Assembly: GCA_958510875.1 (NCBI GenBank)
Contig: OY294067.1
Location: 139,954,346 to 140,018,345 of the forward strand
DNA: 64,000 nucleotides
Reading direction: 5' to 3'
DNA from: Endomychus coccineus
Taxonomy: Eukaryota; Arthropoda; Insecta; Coleoptera; Endomychidae
Shown: positions 55,374 through 64,000 of the stretch, in pieces
Layout: each line of letters starts with the position of its first letter
How positions within the stretch are numbered: the stretch's first letter is position 1
Notes under the pieces: generated by a model
The model's database searches: none
What the model was told of the DNA's origin: nothing
The model's input: only the letters and a program-made list of their open reading frames with translations
Made by a program: the position numbers and the translations under genes

Positions 55374-55823
55374 GGCATCGTTTCACATCAAATTCAATTT
55401 TTGCTAATAATTACTACCACCATGAAAATCTGGTAAAAATTTGAAAAAATGGAACCGTAAATTGAAGACCGTCGTTTAGTGAAAGATATAAAATAAGCTG
55501 TCTTTCCTAATCTCTAGAGCGATACATTACAAAGAAAGGCCGAATAACAAATTTTATTTCCAAAAACGTTTGAACCAGATAACTACAATGTACTTTAATT
55601 TATAGTAAGTCCACCAACAAGAGTTAACAAGACATCATTTTCTAAATTTTGTATATTAATTTTACAGAAACTGGTCAAAATGATCCCATTTTCACGTGTA
55701 CATAGTTCACAACGTCGCACAATACATCTTCCCACTTGAATGAATACCTTTTTTCAATTTTCATCTGATTTTCATGGTGGTGATAATTAATAACAAATAT
55801 CAAATTTGTTGTGAAACGGTGCC
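55374..55823. mobile_element. Foldback MITE, about 450 bp
   Basis: GGCATCGTTTCACA at 55374 has its diverged complement TGTGAAACGGTGCC at 55810-55823. Inner arms also match (ACCACCATGAAAATC near 55409 against GATTTTCATGGTGGTG near 55770). No coding capacity. A target duplication was not found. Confidence 0.75.
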
Positions 55824-55914
55824 AGGTACAGAGAATTATCTGGAGACTTTATTTGTTTTGATTCGAATTTTTTATCGAAATTGATTATTAAAAAGTAACT
55901 TTTACAGGGTGATA

Positions 55915-58900
55915 CCCTGTATACAGCGTGATCAGTTAAGATCGGCTCTCGGCCATATCTCAGAAACTAGTGAGAATAGGAATGTGGAAAGAAAATTTGT
56001 GATTGAAGTGACCATGAGAAAGTCCTGGAAATGATTTTTATGTTCTGAATTTTGCTGCAAGGGGGCTCAATTGAAAATTAAATATTAAAATTCCAAATTT
56101 CTCCGGAAATTCTCACATTAAGGTATATCTTTATTAACGTCATTAGAAAGGTTAGACAATTTTATATCATTTTGATCCGAAGTTCATTGGCGTTCCAACC
56201 TTGATAAGAGTGGGGGAAACTATTGAAAGTATAATCAATCAAATCGATGTAGTTTCTAAACGACTTATTCGATTTTAGTAAACTTAAGTTTATATGGAAG
56301 ACGAAGGTACGTACTTCGAATTGACGTATCTATTGGTACACGATAATTACTGATAAAGTTGCTAGAGGGCGTAGTATGTAATAATAACATTTTATTTTAT
56401 TCTATCCCAAAAACTGAAATCGTACGGTTTAATTATGACATGATAATCGGAAATGAGATTAAATTTTCAAAAAAAAATTGAAAACCGCACATCGATATCT
56501 TCTTTAGTTTCAAAGTTATAGTAAAAAATGTACGTTCGTGCGTGATGAGCCACCTTCATAGATGCTCATTCACTAACTCATTCGCGAGAGTTCTTATAAA
56601 ATGCCGACGTCGCTTTCACTCATTTTGATTCGAAGTGTAGACTATCTGAGAGCTTATTCCCCCAACATTCAACATGGAGAAAAAATACTGGGCCATCACT
56701 TCGTATTGCGAGCTACATTCTACGAAGAACATAACTTATCGACGAAGTCAACACCACCTTTTGTCTGGTTATAAAATATTACAATTTCGAGTTTCTTTTG
56801 GTCACCAGTATTTTCATCAATTGTCGCATCAAAGTGCATGCTTGATATGAGCACCACATGTTTATTTTCGGCATGTATGATACTAGCGTTTCTCATTTTT
56901 GGAACCAAAAGCTCTCTATTTAATATCACGTAGCTTGAAATTTTTGATTTCAGAGGGTATTTGCCACTTGTTCTTTTTCAGTGTACCGACTAAAGACAGC
57001 TTATGATCTTCTGCCAGCTCTTACATCAATGCGACATCACAAAACCAATTATCCATTGTGATGTTTCTTCCTGTGCTGACTTTGGGTGGAATCAACCGTT
57101 TCACGATAGTTCCTAATAAAATTGCTAGAGGGCGTAATTTGTAATGAGAACAGTTTTTCTGATTTTATCTCAAAAATTCAAATCATATGGTATAACTATG
57201 ACATGATAATCGAAAATGAGATCAAATTTGCAACAAAAACCTGAAAACCGCACCTCGATATCTTTTTTCGTTTCAAAGTTATAGTAAAAAATGTACGTTC
57301 GTGACACAGGAACAAGTAACCTCTAATTTAATTATATCAGAAGAACTATGGGGAAATTGTTTTCGCTATTGCATTTTCCATATGATATAGGCAAATATCC
57401 ATAATTTCAACTCTCGAGTGGATTCTTCATTGAGTTAGTAAATCACTTGAGAAATTGGAGTCATTATTGCACAGGAGGCCATTAATTAAATCTAAAGAAC
57501 TTGTCAAGTAAGCTCTTGGGTTTGTTCTGTTTACAGATAAACTCAGATAAGCAAAATCTAATATCGTTGATCATGATTTATTATACCTAACTATTTCAAA
57601 ATGCCTTTCACAAATTAAGAAGCTTACGATATGTTGGCAGTTTTTTCAGTGTTTCGAAAATACAACATTAGCATCCCGGTAATACAGTATCCTAATAGGA
57701 GACATTATTCCAAAAGAGTTTTCCTGTGTCTAGCTCAACGTCTGCAAGAGCACAGTTGCGTTCAACCACTTCCAACATTGCAAAGAAATCGAAGGGTAAG
57801 AGTTGAGGAAAATGTTAAGCTAAGCTTATGTACATAATGAGCTTCTTGCCTGAGTATCAGACCAATTTCGAGTGCATCTCTACCATATTGAACTTCATCA
57901 AGCCCCCTAAATACTGAAGATTTCGACAACGGATTAAATTTTTGTAAAAACGTAAAAATATGGCTGCCCGAAATGAACAAATCTTATCACAAATTCTGTG
58001 GACCGATGTGGCACTTTCTGTTACTTATCTGAACAAACAGAACAAACACAAGAGCTTACTTGACAAGTTCTTTTGATTCATTCCATGGCTTCTTGTCAAA
58101 TAATAAAATATGGCTAACATGACTCCAATTTCACAAAACGTTACCAACGCAACGAAGAATTTACTAGTTTGTTAATAGTGTAGATGTTTGCCTATATCGT
58201 ATGGAAAATGAAATAGCGGAAACAATTTCCCCATAATCCTTCTGATAAAATCAAATTAGAGGTAATAGGTTCATATGTCACGAACGAACATTTTTTACTA
58301 TAACTTTTTTTTTTCTAATTATATGGCTTTGGTCGTAACCTTCAGCCAACAGCCTCTGTCACGTACAGCAAAGGTACAATATCAATAATTAATTGGAATA
58401 AAAGAATTCAGAATATAGTAAGTGTGCCATTGCCAGAGTCAAAAACTTTACTATAACTTTGAATCTAAAGAAGATATCGATGTGCGGTTTTCACTTCTTT
58501 TTTGCAAATTTAATCTCATTTCCGATTATCATGTCATAATTAAACCGTACGATTTAAGTTTTTGGGATAAAATAAAATAAAATGTTATTATTACAGACTA
58601 CGCACTGTAGCAACTTTATTAGTAACTATCGTGTACCAATAGATACGACAATTGAAAGTACGCATCTTCTCTTCTATACAAGCTGAAGTTTACTAATATC
58701 GAGAGAGTGTTTAGAAACTACATCGATTCAGTTGATTACACTTTCAATAGCATCCCCCACTCTTATAAAGGTCGGTACGCCAATGAACTTCGAAACTCAA
58801 TGAAGAATCCACTCGAGAGTTGAAATTGTGAATATTTGCTTATATCATATGGAAGATGCAATAGCAAAAACAATTTTCCCATAATTCATCTGATATATTC

Positions 58901-59483
58901 AAATTAGAGGTTACTGGTTCCTGTGTCACGAAAGTACATTTTTTACTATAACTTTGAAACGAAAAAGGATATCGATGTGCTGTTTCCAGGTTTTTGTTGC
59001 AAATTTTATCTCATTTTCGATTATCATGTCATAGTTATACCGTATGATTTGAGTTTTTGAGATAAAATATAAAAAACTGTTCTCATTACAAATTACGCCC
59101 TCTAGCAATTGTATTAGGAACTATCGTGTACCTATAGATACGTCAATTGAAAGTACGCACCTTCTTCTTCCATACAAACTAAATTTTACTAAAATCGAAT
59201 GAGTCGTTTAGAAACTACATCGATTTAATTGATTATACTTGCAATAGCTTCCACCAAACTTATCAAGGTCGGTACGCCAATGAGCTCCAAACCAAAATGA
59301 TGCAAATATATTTTAATATTAAATTTTCAATTGCGCCCCCCAGCGGCAAAATTCATAACATAAAAATGATTTCCAGAATTTTCTCATGGTCACTTTGATC
59401 ATAGATTTTTTTCCCACATTTCTATTCACAGTGGTTTCTGAGATATGGCCGAGAGCCGCCCTTAACTGATCACGTTGTATACA
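55915..59483. mobile_element. Nested palindromic foldback elements, 3.6 kb
   Basis: The outer ends match as inverted repeats: CAGCGTGATCAGTTAAG near 55925 with CTTAACTGATCACG near 59461, and GGCTCTCGGCCATATC near 55945 with GATATGGCCGAGAGCC near 59442. Further inverted pairs run inwards to about 57545 and 58020 (GAGCTTACTTGACAAG type), leaving about 475 bp of unique centre. A block of about 300 bp (with AAACCGCA, ATCATGTCATA and CGTGTACC landmarks) is present four times, at about 56290-56540, 57110-57310, 58450-58680 and 58940-59160. This indicates that one foldback is inserted in, or duplicated within, another. A piggyBac fragment lies in the left arm. Confidence 0.8.
56723..57110 (-). pseudogene. 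piggyBac-type transposase fragment inside a foldback
   Basis: Minus strand, from 57110: TIVKRLIPPKVSTGRNITMD, then NWFCDVALM, a stop, ELAEDHKLSLVGTLKKNKWQ, then (56929-56720) NRELLVPKMRNASIIHAENKH and FYNQTKGGVDFVDKLCSS. This is the middle to late part of the piggyBac DDE domain, including the GRNIT.DNW segment that carries a catalytic Asp and the N.TKGGVD.VD.LC segment with its Asp. At least one stop and a truncation at both ends make it inactive. The sequence has no counterpart in the right arm, so it was captured or inserted after the palindrome formed, or lost from the other arm. Confidence 0.85.
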
Positions 59484-59484
59484 A

Positions 59485-60401
59485 GATGTCCCGGGTTTTA
59501 GTAGCAGAACTAGAAAATTTGATTTTTAGAAAAAAATTCCTCATAACATATATGCACAGACGCTTAGTTTTTGAGATACAGGGTAGGGTGTTGAAATTGA
59601 AAAAAAAATTTAGTTTTTTGCAAATATCTCCGGAACCGTTTATCGCACAGAAAACAGCTTTTGCAAGCATTCTCTACTCATAGTAAGCTATGTTCTGGGT
59701 GATGAAAATTTTTTTTTAGTCATTATTGGTGAAGATTTTGAAGGGGTAGTTGGTGTTTTTCTCCCCAACTTCTACGCCACTGGAAGTACCGTTTTGAGAC
59801 AACCATTTGAACCGCCAATATTTTCTACACAAAAAAGAACTCTTGGTCATAAGCTCTAGTTGACCGTTTTCGAGAAAAATCAACTTTTATGTTGAAAAAC
59901 ATGGTCAATTTTTTGGTTTTGTTACTTGTTCTAACGTTTAAATAAATTTTGTTTCATAGTAAGAATTGACCATGTGTTTCAACATAAAAGCTGATTTTTC
60001 TCGAAAACGGTCAAATTTAGAGCTTATGACTAGGATTACCTTTTTTGTGTTGGAAACATTGGCGGTTCGAATGATTGTCTCAAAACCGTACTTTTCCCAG
60101 TGGCGTAGAAGTTGGGGAAAAAAACACCAATTACTCCTTTAAAATCTTCACCAATTATGACTAAAAAAAAATTTTTATCACACAGAACCTATCTTGCTAT
60201 GATTAGAAAATGCTTGCGGGAGCCGTTTTCTGTACGATAAACGGTTCCGGAGATATTTGCAAAAATTTTTTTTTCAATTTCAACACCCTTTATCTCAAAA
60301 ACTAAGCACCTGTGCATATACTTTACTAGGAATTTTTTTCTCAAAATCAAATTTTCTATCGACTGTTGAAGTTCTGCTACTAAAACCTGGGACACCCTGT
60401 A
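59485..60401. mobile_element. Foldback MITE, copy 2 of the 39-kb family
   Basis: ACAAGATGTCCCGGG near 59484 and CTGGGACACCCTGTA near 60385 are the inverted ends. The arms match the copy at 39047-39780 (GCACAGACGCTTAG, CTTCTACGCCACTG, TCTATCGACTGTTG). Its centre is longer by about 180 bp, which contains a second pair of inverted segments (GTTGAAAAACATGGTCAATT near 59892 and its complement near 59968). Confidence 0.85.
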
Positions 60402-60984
60402 TATGCTAAGCGTAAACTTCGGCTACCCGACGTGGTACTTAAGTTTGGCTACGTAGCCAAACTTGAGCGACTTATAACGTAATCTTCGACTACACAACAA
60501 AATATCGTGTGACTTCAAAGTTCACGTTTGGTATACAAATTTCGTATCTTAAACGTTAACTTCGACTACAATGATTTAGGTCTTTGGCGTTAAGTTTGAC
60601 TACTTGACTCGTTATTTGACGGAAAATTCTCAAGATGAATATCAAATATTTTTTTATTTTTTTTTAAATTAGGATAAGGAAATAAAATAAAATACGACTC
60701 AGATTGATATTCTCTAATAAATAATAAGCAGTATCTAGACCAAAATTTTGTTTATCACATTGCTTGTTATATACAATCTAAAAATACTTTCTAAACATTT
60801 TATACAATAGGTTACTGAAAAGCACAAAAAACAAATAAACAATACCATTATCCTTAATGTGGTTATGTATTTTCCATAGTTATTAATCCATAAATGAAAA
60901 ATTGCCAATGTCATATGGCTGAAAGCGTTGGTTATACCATTTTTAAGGACAATTTGGAGTTGATCTCAACTTTTCGTTTGCGAA
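60402..60984. other. AT-rich stretch with a 24-bp perfect palindrome
   Basis: 60441-60464 reads AAGTTTGGCTAC followed by its exact complement. The surrounding 60400-60610 has several CTTCGACTAC/CTTGACTAC-type motifs, so it may be a diverged small repeat. No gene was seen. Confidence 0.6.
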
Positions 60985-61570
60985 AAGGTATGCATTGGCC
61001 AATCTTCCCAATACCTCAAAAAAAGATTGAACGGGCACAAATATACCAAAAATTCATCCACTGCGCTTAGTAAACATGTAAAAGATATTAACCATTGATT
61101 TGACTACAACAATACGAAAATTTTGAATATTGAAACGGATGACAACAAATATTTGATATTAGAAATTATACAAATAAAGAAAAAACAATTGTGTAAGTGA
61201 CAAAATAGATTCCAGTATTTAAAGACTTTATAATAATTTAATTTAAACTTAACAAAATTCTAGTACTTTGAAGTACCACTTTATCATTATTATTTTTATC
61301 TAACATTTTTTTTAATTATTTTTATCTAACATATGAGTAACAGTTTTGAGGGTAAATTCCATAGAATTTTCTTAAATTTGATTAGTTATTAATAATAGAA
61401 ATGAAATGTTAATCATAGAATAACTGATTCATAAAATAATCATAGATATTAAGGATTGTATTATCTTGAAATACTGTCTTATGTCCAACTAGATTCAATC
61501 CATTTCCAATTGATAATTAGCCATACTTTATTCTTTCACACACAGCCGATGCAATGTTTTCTGTAGTTTT
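60985..61570 (+). pseudogene. PLE-C GIY-YIG fragment and 3' UTR
   Basis: Broken frames read CIGQSSQYLKKRLNGHKYTK near 61000, SKHVKDINH, FDYNNTKILNIETDDNKYLI and LEIIQIKK. This covers the GIY-YIG domain from the YIG motif onward, including the catalytic Arg region and the conserved Glu. The 3' UTR follows, collinear with 33890-34215, to CACACAGCCGATGCAATG near 61540. There the family terminus is replaced by a SINE cluster. Divergence from the 33.7-kb copy is moderate, so this is an older insertion. It is inactive. Confidence 0.8.
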
Positions 61571-62205
61571 AATTGAATCATAAGAATTAATTCTGAATTA
61601 TCAAGATAACTTAGATAATCCAACTTAGGATTGTAAAGATGAAAGAACGTAAAACTTTGAACCATAGGTGAGATTCGAACCCACATTGCTGGATGTCCAG
61701 TCCAGGGTGTTTACAAATTACATCACTTTGGTCCCGTCAGATTTTTTTATTTTTGTAAACATAAACCTCAAGGACATTGTAGATCATCGATGAACACAAT
61801 GCAATTCGATGTTTTGTTATAGATCAACTATTCACGCATATTCATCTGAAGTTTTGGAGTAAGGAGTGAAGGTTAGAATATCACTATGGTTGGTAATTAT
61901 TCCGACAGTTCTTATTCAATGACAGCATCTCGGTTATTATATATTCCAATAGTAATAACTGACTGGGAAATGTTATGGTTAAGTATAAACAAGTTTAAAG
62001 TTTCTTTGCCTAATTGGCCACAATTTCGTATAGGTACTTTAAGAGATAAAGAATCAAATTTTCTGGATTATGAAGATAACTAAAGCAATTCAACTCAGGA
62101 TTTTAAAGATGAACAAACGTAAAACATTGAACCATAGGCGGGATTCGAACCCACATTGCTGGATGTCTAATCCAGCCTATACCTCTAGAGCAAATTACCA
62201 TTTTA
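61571..62205 (-). repeat. tRNA-derived SINE cluster (two copies)
   Basis: Minus-oriented tail plus head at about 61735-61580 (B box GGTTCGAATCTC; anticodon-like stem CTGGA/TCCAG) and again at about 62185-62000 (B box GGTTCGAATCCCGC). Between them is the same spacer as in the 5.88-6.06 kb cluster (GAACACAATGC landmark near 61793 and 5911). The shared tail-spacer-tail order at both places suggests that the whole composite was copied as one unit. Confidence 0.75.
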
Positions 62206-62390
62206 AATATCAGATAGTGTGAAAAAAACAGCCGAACAAATAATTAATGGAACAGTAACTATTCGTCTAGATACTCTAGAGGAAGAAGATCATACATTGT
62301 TTGTAAATGAGCCCAATTGTTCTCTAACTGTGAAAGGTTGGGTAGGTATAGTAAAGAAGTTATTACCTATATATCATGTTTAGTCACATT
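62206..62390 (+). other. Weak candidate host exon
   Basis: After an acceptor-like TTTTAAATATCAG at 62197-62209, a frame of about 57 codons is open to a stop at about 62383. It reads SVKKTAEQIINGTVTIRLD and then LEEEDHTLFVNEPNCSLTVK. Its composition (K, E, D, T rich, few I/Y/F runs) is more coding-like than that of the surrounding AT-rich frames. I recognise no domain, no start codon and no flanking exon. It could be a terminal exon or chance. Confidence 0.25.
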
Positions 62391-63475
62391 TGGAATTGAA
62401 AAGAAACTTCAATGTGAACATTGAATATCAAAACAATATGAGGAAAAGAGAACTTTAAATTCACTAATTTATCACCAATTAATCTTAAGGAGGTTTGAGT
62501 TTTCCAAGTACGGAGGATAATCAATGTGAAAAGTTTTCAAGAAAGGAAAAAAGTACAAATTGCACTAATAAATAATGTCTATGTATCAAAATTATGATTC
62601 TTGACTTCCGGATGGATTCCGCCTCACAATGGCACGACCTGATGCCGACATTTTGCCAATCTATATAGATGACATCTTCAGTGCAGATGTTTTTTCAGTT
62701 CAAGTATCAAGTCTGTCCCGAAAATGCCACATGTAATGGTTGGCGAAATGACGGCGTCAAATCGAGCTATTGTGTGTCGGAATCCTTTCGGAAGCCAAGA
62801 CTTATCAAGATTAGGTATCCGCGGAAGTCTATTATTTGAAATGAATTATTTTATAATTGAAACTATATTTTCAGTACCAGTATGCGTTACAATACACTTT
62901 TGGAAAGTCACAAAGTATTAATATTAATGTATGTTGCCAATTATTATTTAAATATTCGTCTAAGGGAAAACAGATACAGATGTATATAAAATTAAAAATG
63001 GCTATACTAGATTAATATCATTTAATGGAGGACTTCAGTGTATTTTATGGGTGATATTCAAGAAAATAGTTATGATTATGCAATAGTATTATTTTTTGTA
63101 GAAGAAAGTCATTGAAATTGCGTAGTTCTATTCACATAGCTGATTACATTTATTCAAAAATAATTATTTGACATGAAAATTCAATTATGATTCACTACCC
63201 TTGAAAACATTACGCCACTGCAAAACCAAAAATATGAGTCCACCATATGCTACAACCAACCCTGTCCTATACTTATTCAGCCGATACTTTTACCTGATGT
63301 TCCATTGATTTGAACGGAAACTATAAATAACAAATAGTATTACTTGAAAAACTGGATTTGGTTTTGTTTGATTCTTTATTAAATTGAATTATTATAAGCT
63401 TTAGAACGCGCTCGTGCGACTAATTAGAGCTTATCTGGGTCAAAAAGTAAAACGTGGATATCTTGGATATAGAAC
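62391..63475. other. AT-rich stretch, no gene seen
   Basis: A frame at 62724-62921 has no recognisable domain. No terminal repeats were seen. Confidence 0.55.
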
Positions 63476-64000
63476 CAGTGGCGGCTCGTAAACTTTTTAA
63501 GAGAGGAGGCTGGCATGAAACGTTTTTGTAAAAATATACTCTATTCAGCCATTTGCACAGCGACCGTACCAGCTACTTCAGTGACAAAATTAATTGTTGC
63601 CCAGCAAGAACCAACGTGGAGGTATAGAGTTTCCCTTGGCAAACAATTTTTTTGTTCGTTTTTTGTTTTTTATCTTTTTTTGGATTTTTAATATTTTTTC
63701 CTTTTTTTCTTAATTTTTCATATTTTGTTTTATTTAAATTAATTTTATTAACTTTTTTTATATATTAACGGAATTCTACGGTCTTTAGTTTGCGAAGAAT
63801 GATCAATAATATTATCATAAAATGTATCATTTTGTTTCAAGTGCTTTACTAAATCTTTTTCAATAGATTTTAAACTAACATTGTATGAAAGATTTTGGCT
63901 CATTGTATTTCGCATGTGAGTTTTTATTCGTTTGAGAGTAGAAAATGATCTCTCCACCGATGCCGATGTGACAGAAATGGTGACTGTCGAACAAAGTAGT
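63476..64000 (-). mobile_element. hAT element, 3' end, runs off the window
   Basis: CAGTGGCGGCTCGTAAAC at 63476 is a typical hAT terminus. The upstream 8-mer TATAGAAC (63468-63475) would be the target duplication if repeated beyond the window. The transposase C-terminus lies inside on the minus strand. Confidence 0.85.
63748..64000 (-). CDS. hAT transposase C-terminal domain, partial
   Basis: The minus-strand frame enters from the window edge and stops at 63748. It reads TVTISVTSASVERSFSTLKR, then IKTHMRNTMSQNLSYN, LKSIEKDLVKHLKQND and further basic residues. The S(A/V)ERSFS.LK.IK...R..M pattern is the hAT dimerisation domain. This family resembles the insect 52-kDa-repressor-like/ZBED hAT transposases. 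The two other hAT relics (10.7 and 11.3 kb) belong to other families. No stop is seen inside the visible part. Its BED finger and catalytic residues would lie beyond 64000. The true start is outside the window. Confidence 0.88.
   Translation of the reverse strand, partial: LLCSTVTISVTSASVERSFSTLKRIKTHMRNTMSQNLSYNVSLKSIEKDLVKHLKQNDTFYDNIIDHSSQTKDRRIPLIYKKS

Noticed and set aside
62120..62185. Functional tRNA gene
   Set aside because: There is a good B box and an anticodon-like stem, but no acceptor-stem pairing, and the same head recurs with an AT-rich tail in several places, as in a SINE.
1..64000. Telomeric or rDNA context for the PLE and R2/R4-like elements
   Set aside because: I see no (TTAGG)n-type telomeric repeats and no rRNA sequence next to any element.

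Overview
The window looks like accessory, transposon-dense nuclear DNA of an animal, most likely an insect. It is very AT-rich. Every coding signal that I can assign belongs to a mobile element, and I find no convincing host gene, tRNA gene or rRNA gene. The insect guess rests on the element mix: Penelope-like elements (PLEs), Jockey/CR1-like LINEs, Gypsy, hAT, piggyBac and Tc1/mariner relics, palindromic foldback MITEs and long (TA)n arrays. I cannot name a species.

Left half (1-33.6 kb). This part is mostly old, broken elements in AT-rich DNA without genes. It holds a Penelope fragment (1-1.35 kb), a tRNA-derived SINE cluster (5.7-6.24 kb), two related MITEs with 8-bp target-site duplications (8.8 and 19.6 kb), and a LINE split by a hAT element (9.66-11.1 kb). 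A second hAT relic follows at 11.3-11.9 kb. Further along are a 1.65-kb palindromic foldback (13.1-14.8 kb), a DDE transposase relic (16.5-17.2 kb), a decayed Gypsy element (18.4-22.2 kb), a Jockey-like LINE (23.5-25.0 kb), a three-unit tandem repeat of about 330 bp (27.5-28.5 kb) and another LINE tail (29.1-29.7 kb).

Centre (33.6-55.4 kb). This is the youngest and most structured part: elements nested in or abutting (TA)n arrays. Four Penelope families are present, called PLE-A to PLE-D here. PLE-D is almost intact: a 693-codon reading frame with reverse transcriptase and GIY-YIG endonuclease domains, joined head to head with a near-identical 5'-truncated copy of itself. The 3' ends of the PLE families carry hammerhead-ribozyme motifs, intact or decayed. 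Two near-identical, inverted fragments of a LINE with a restriction-like endonuclease each lie between TA arrays beside a PLE-C end. An intact Tc1/mariner-type element with TIRs of about 320 bp lies in a TA array at 37-39 kb. A 2.13-kb solo-LTR-like insertion with a GTAC target duplication splits a PLE-A copy at 41.1-43.3 kb.

Right end (55.4-64 kb). Nested foldback elements (one carrying a piggyBac transposase fragment), a second copy of a foldback seen at 39 kb, a PLE-C end, a SINE cluster, one weak candidate exon, and the end of a hAT element that runs off the window.

How the parts relate. PLE proteins copy RNA by target-primed reverse transcription using the RT and GIY-YIG domains. The hammerhead motifs would process element RNA. 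Many junctions here are inverted duplications bounded by TA arrays, which fits repeated integration into TA-rich targets.
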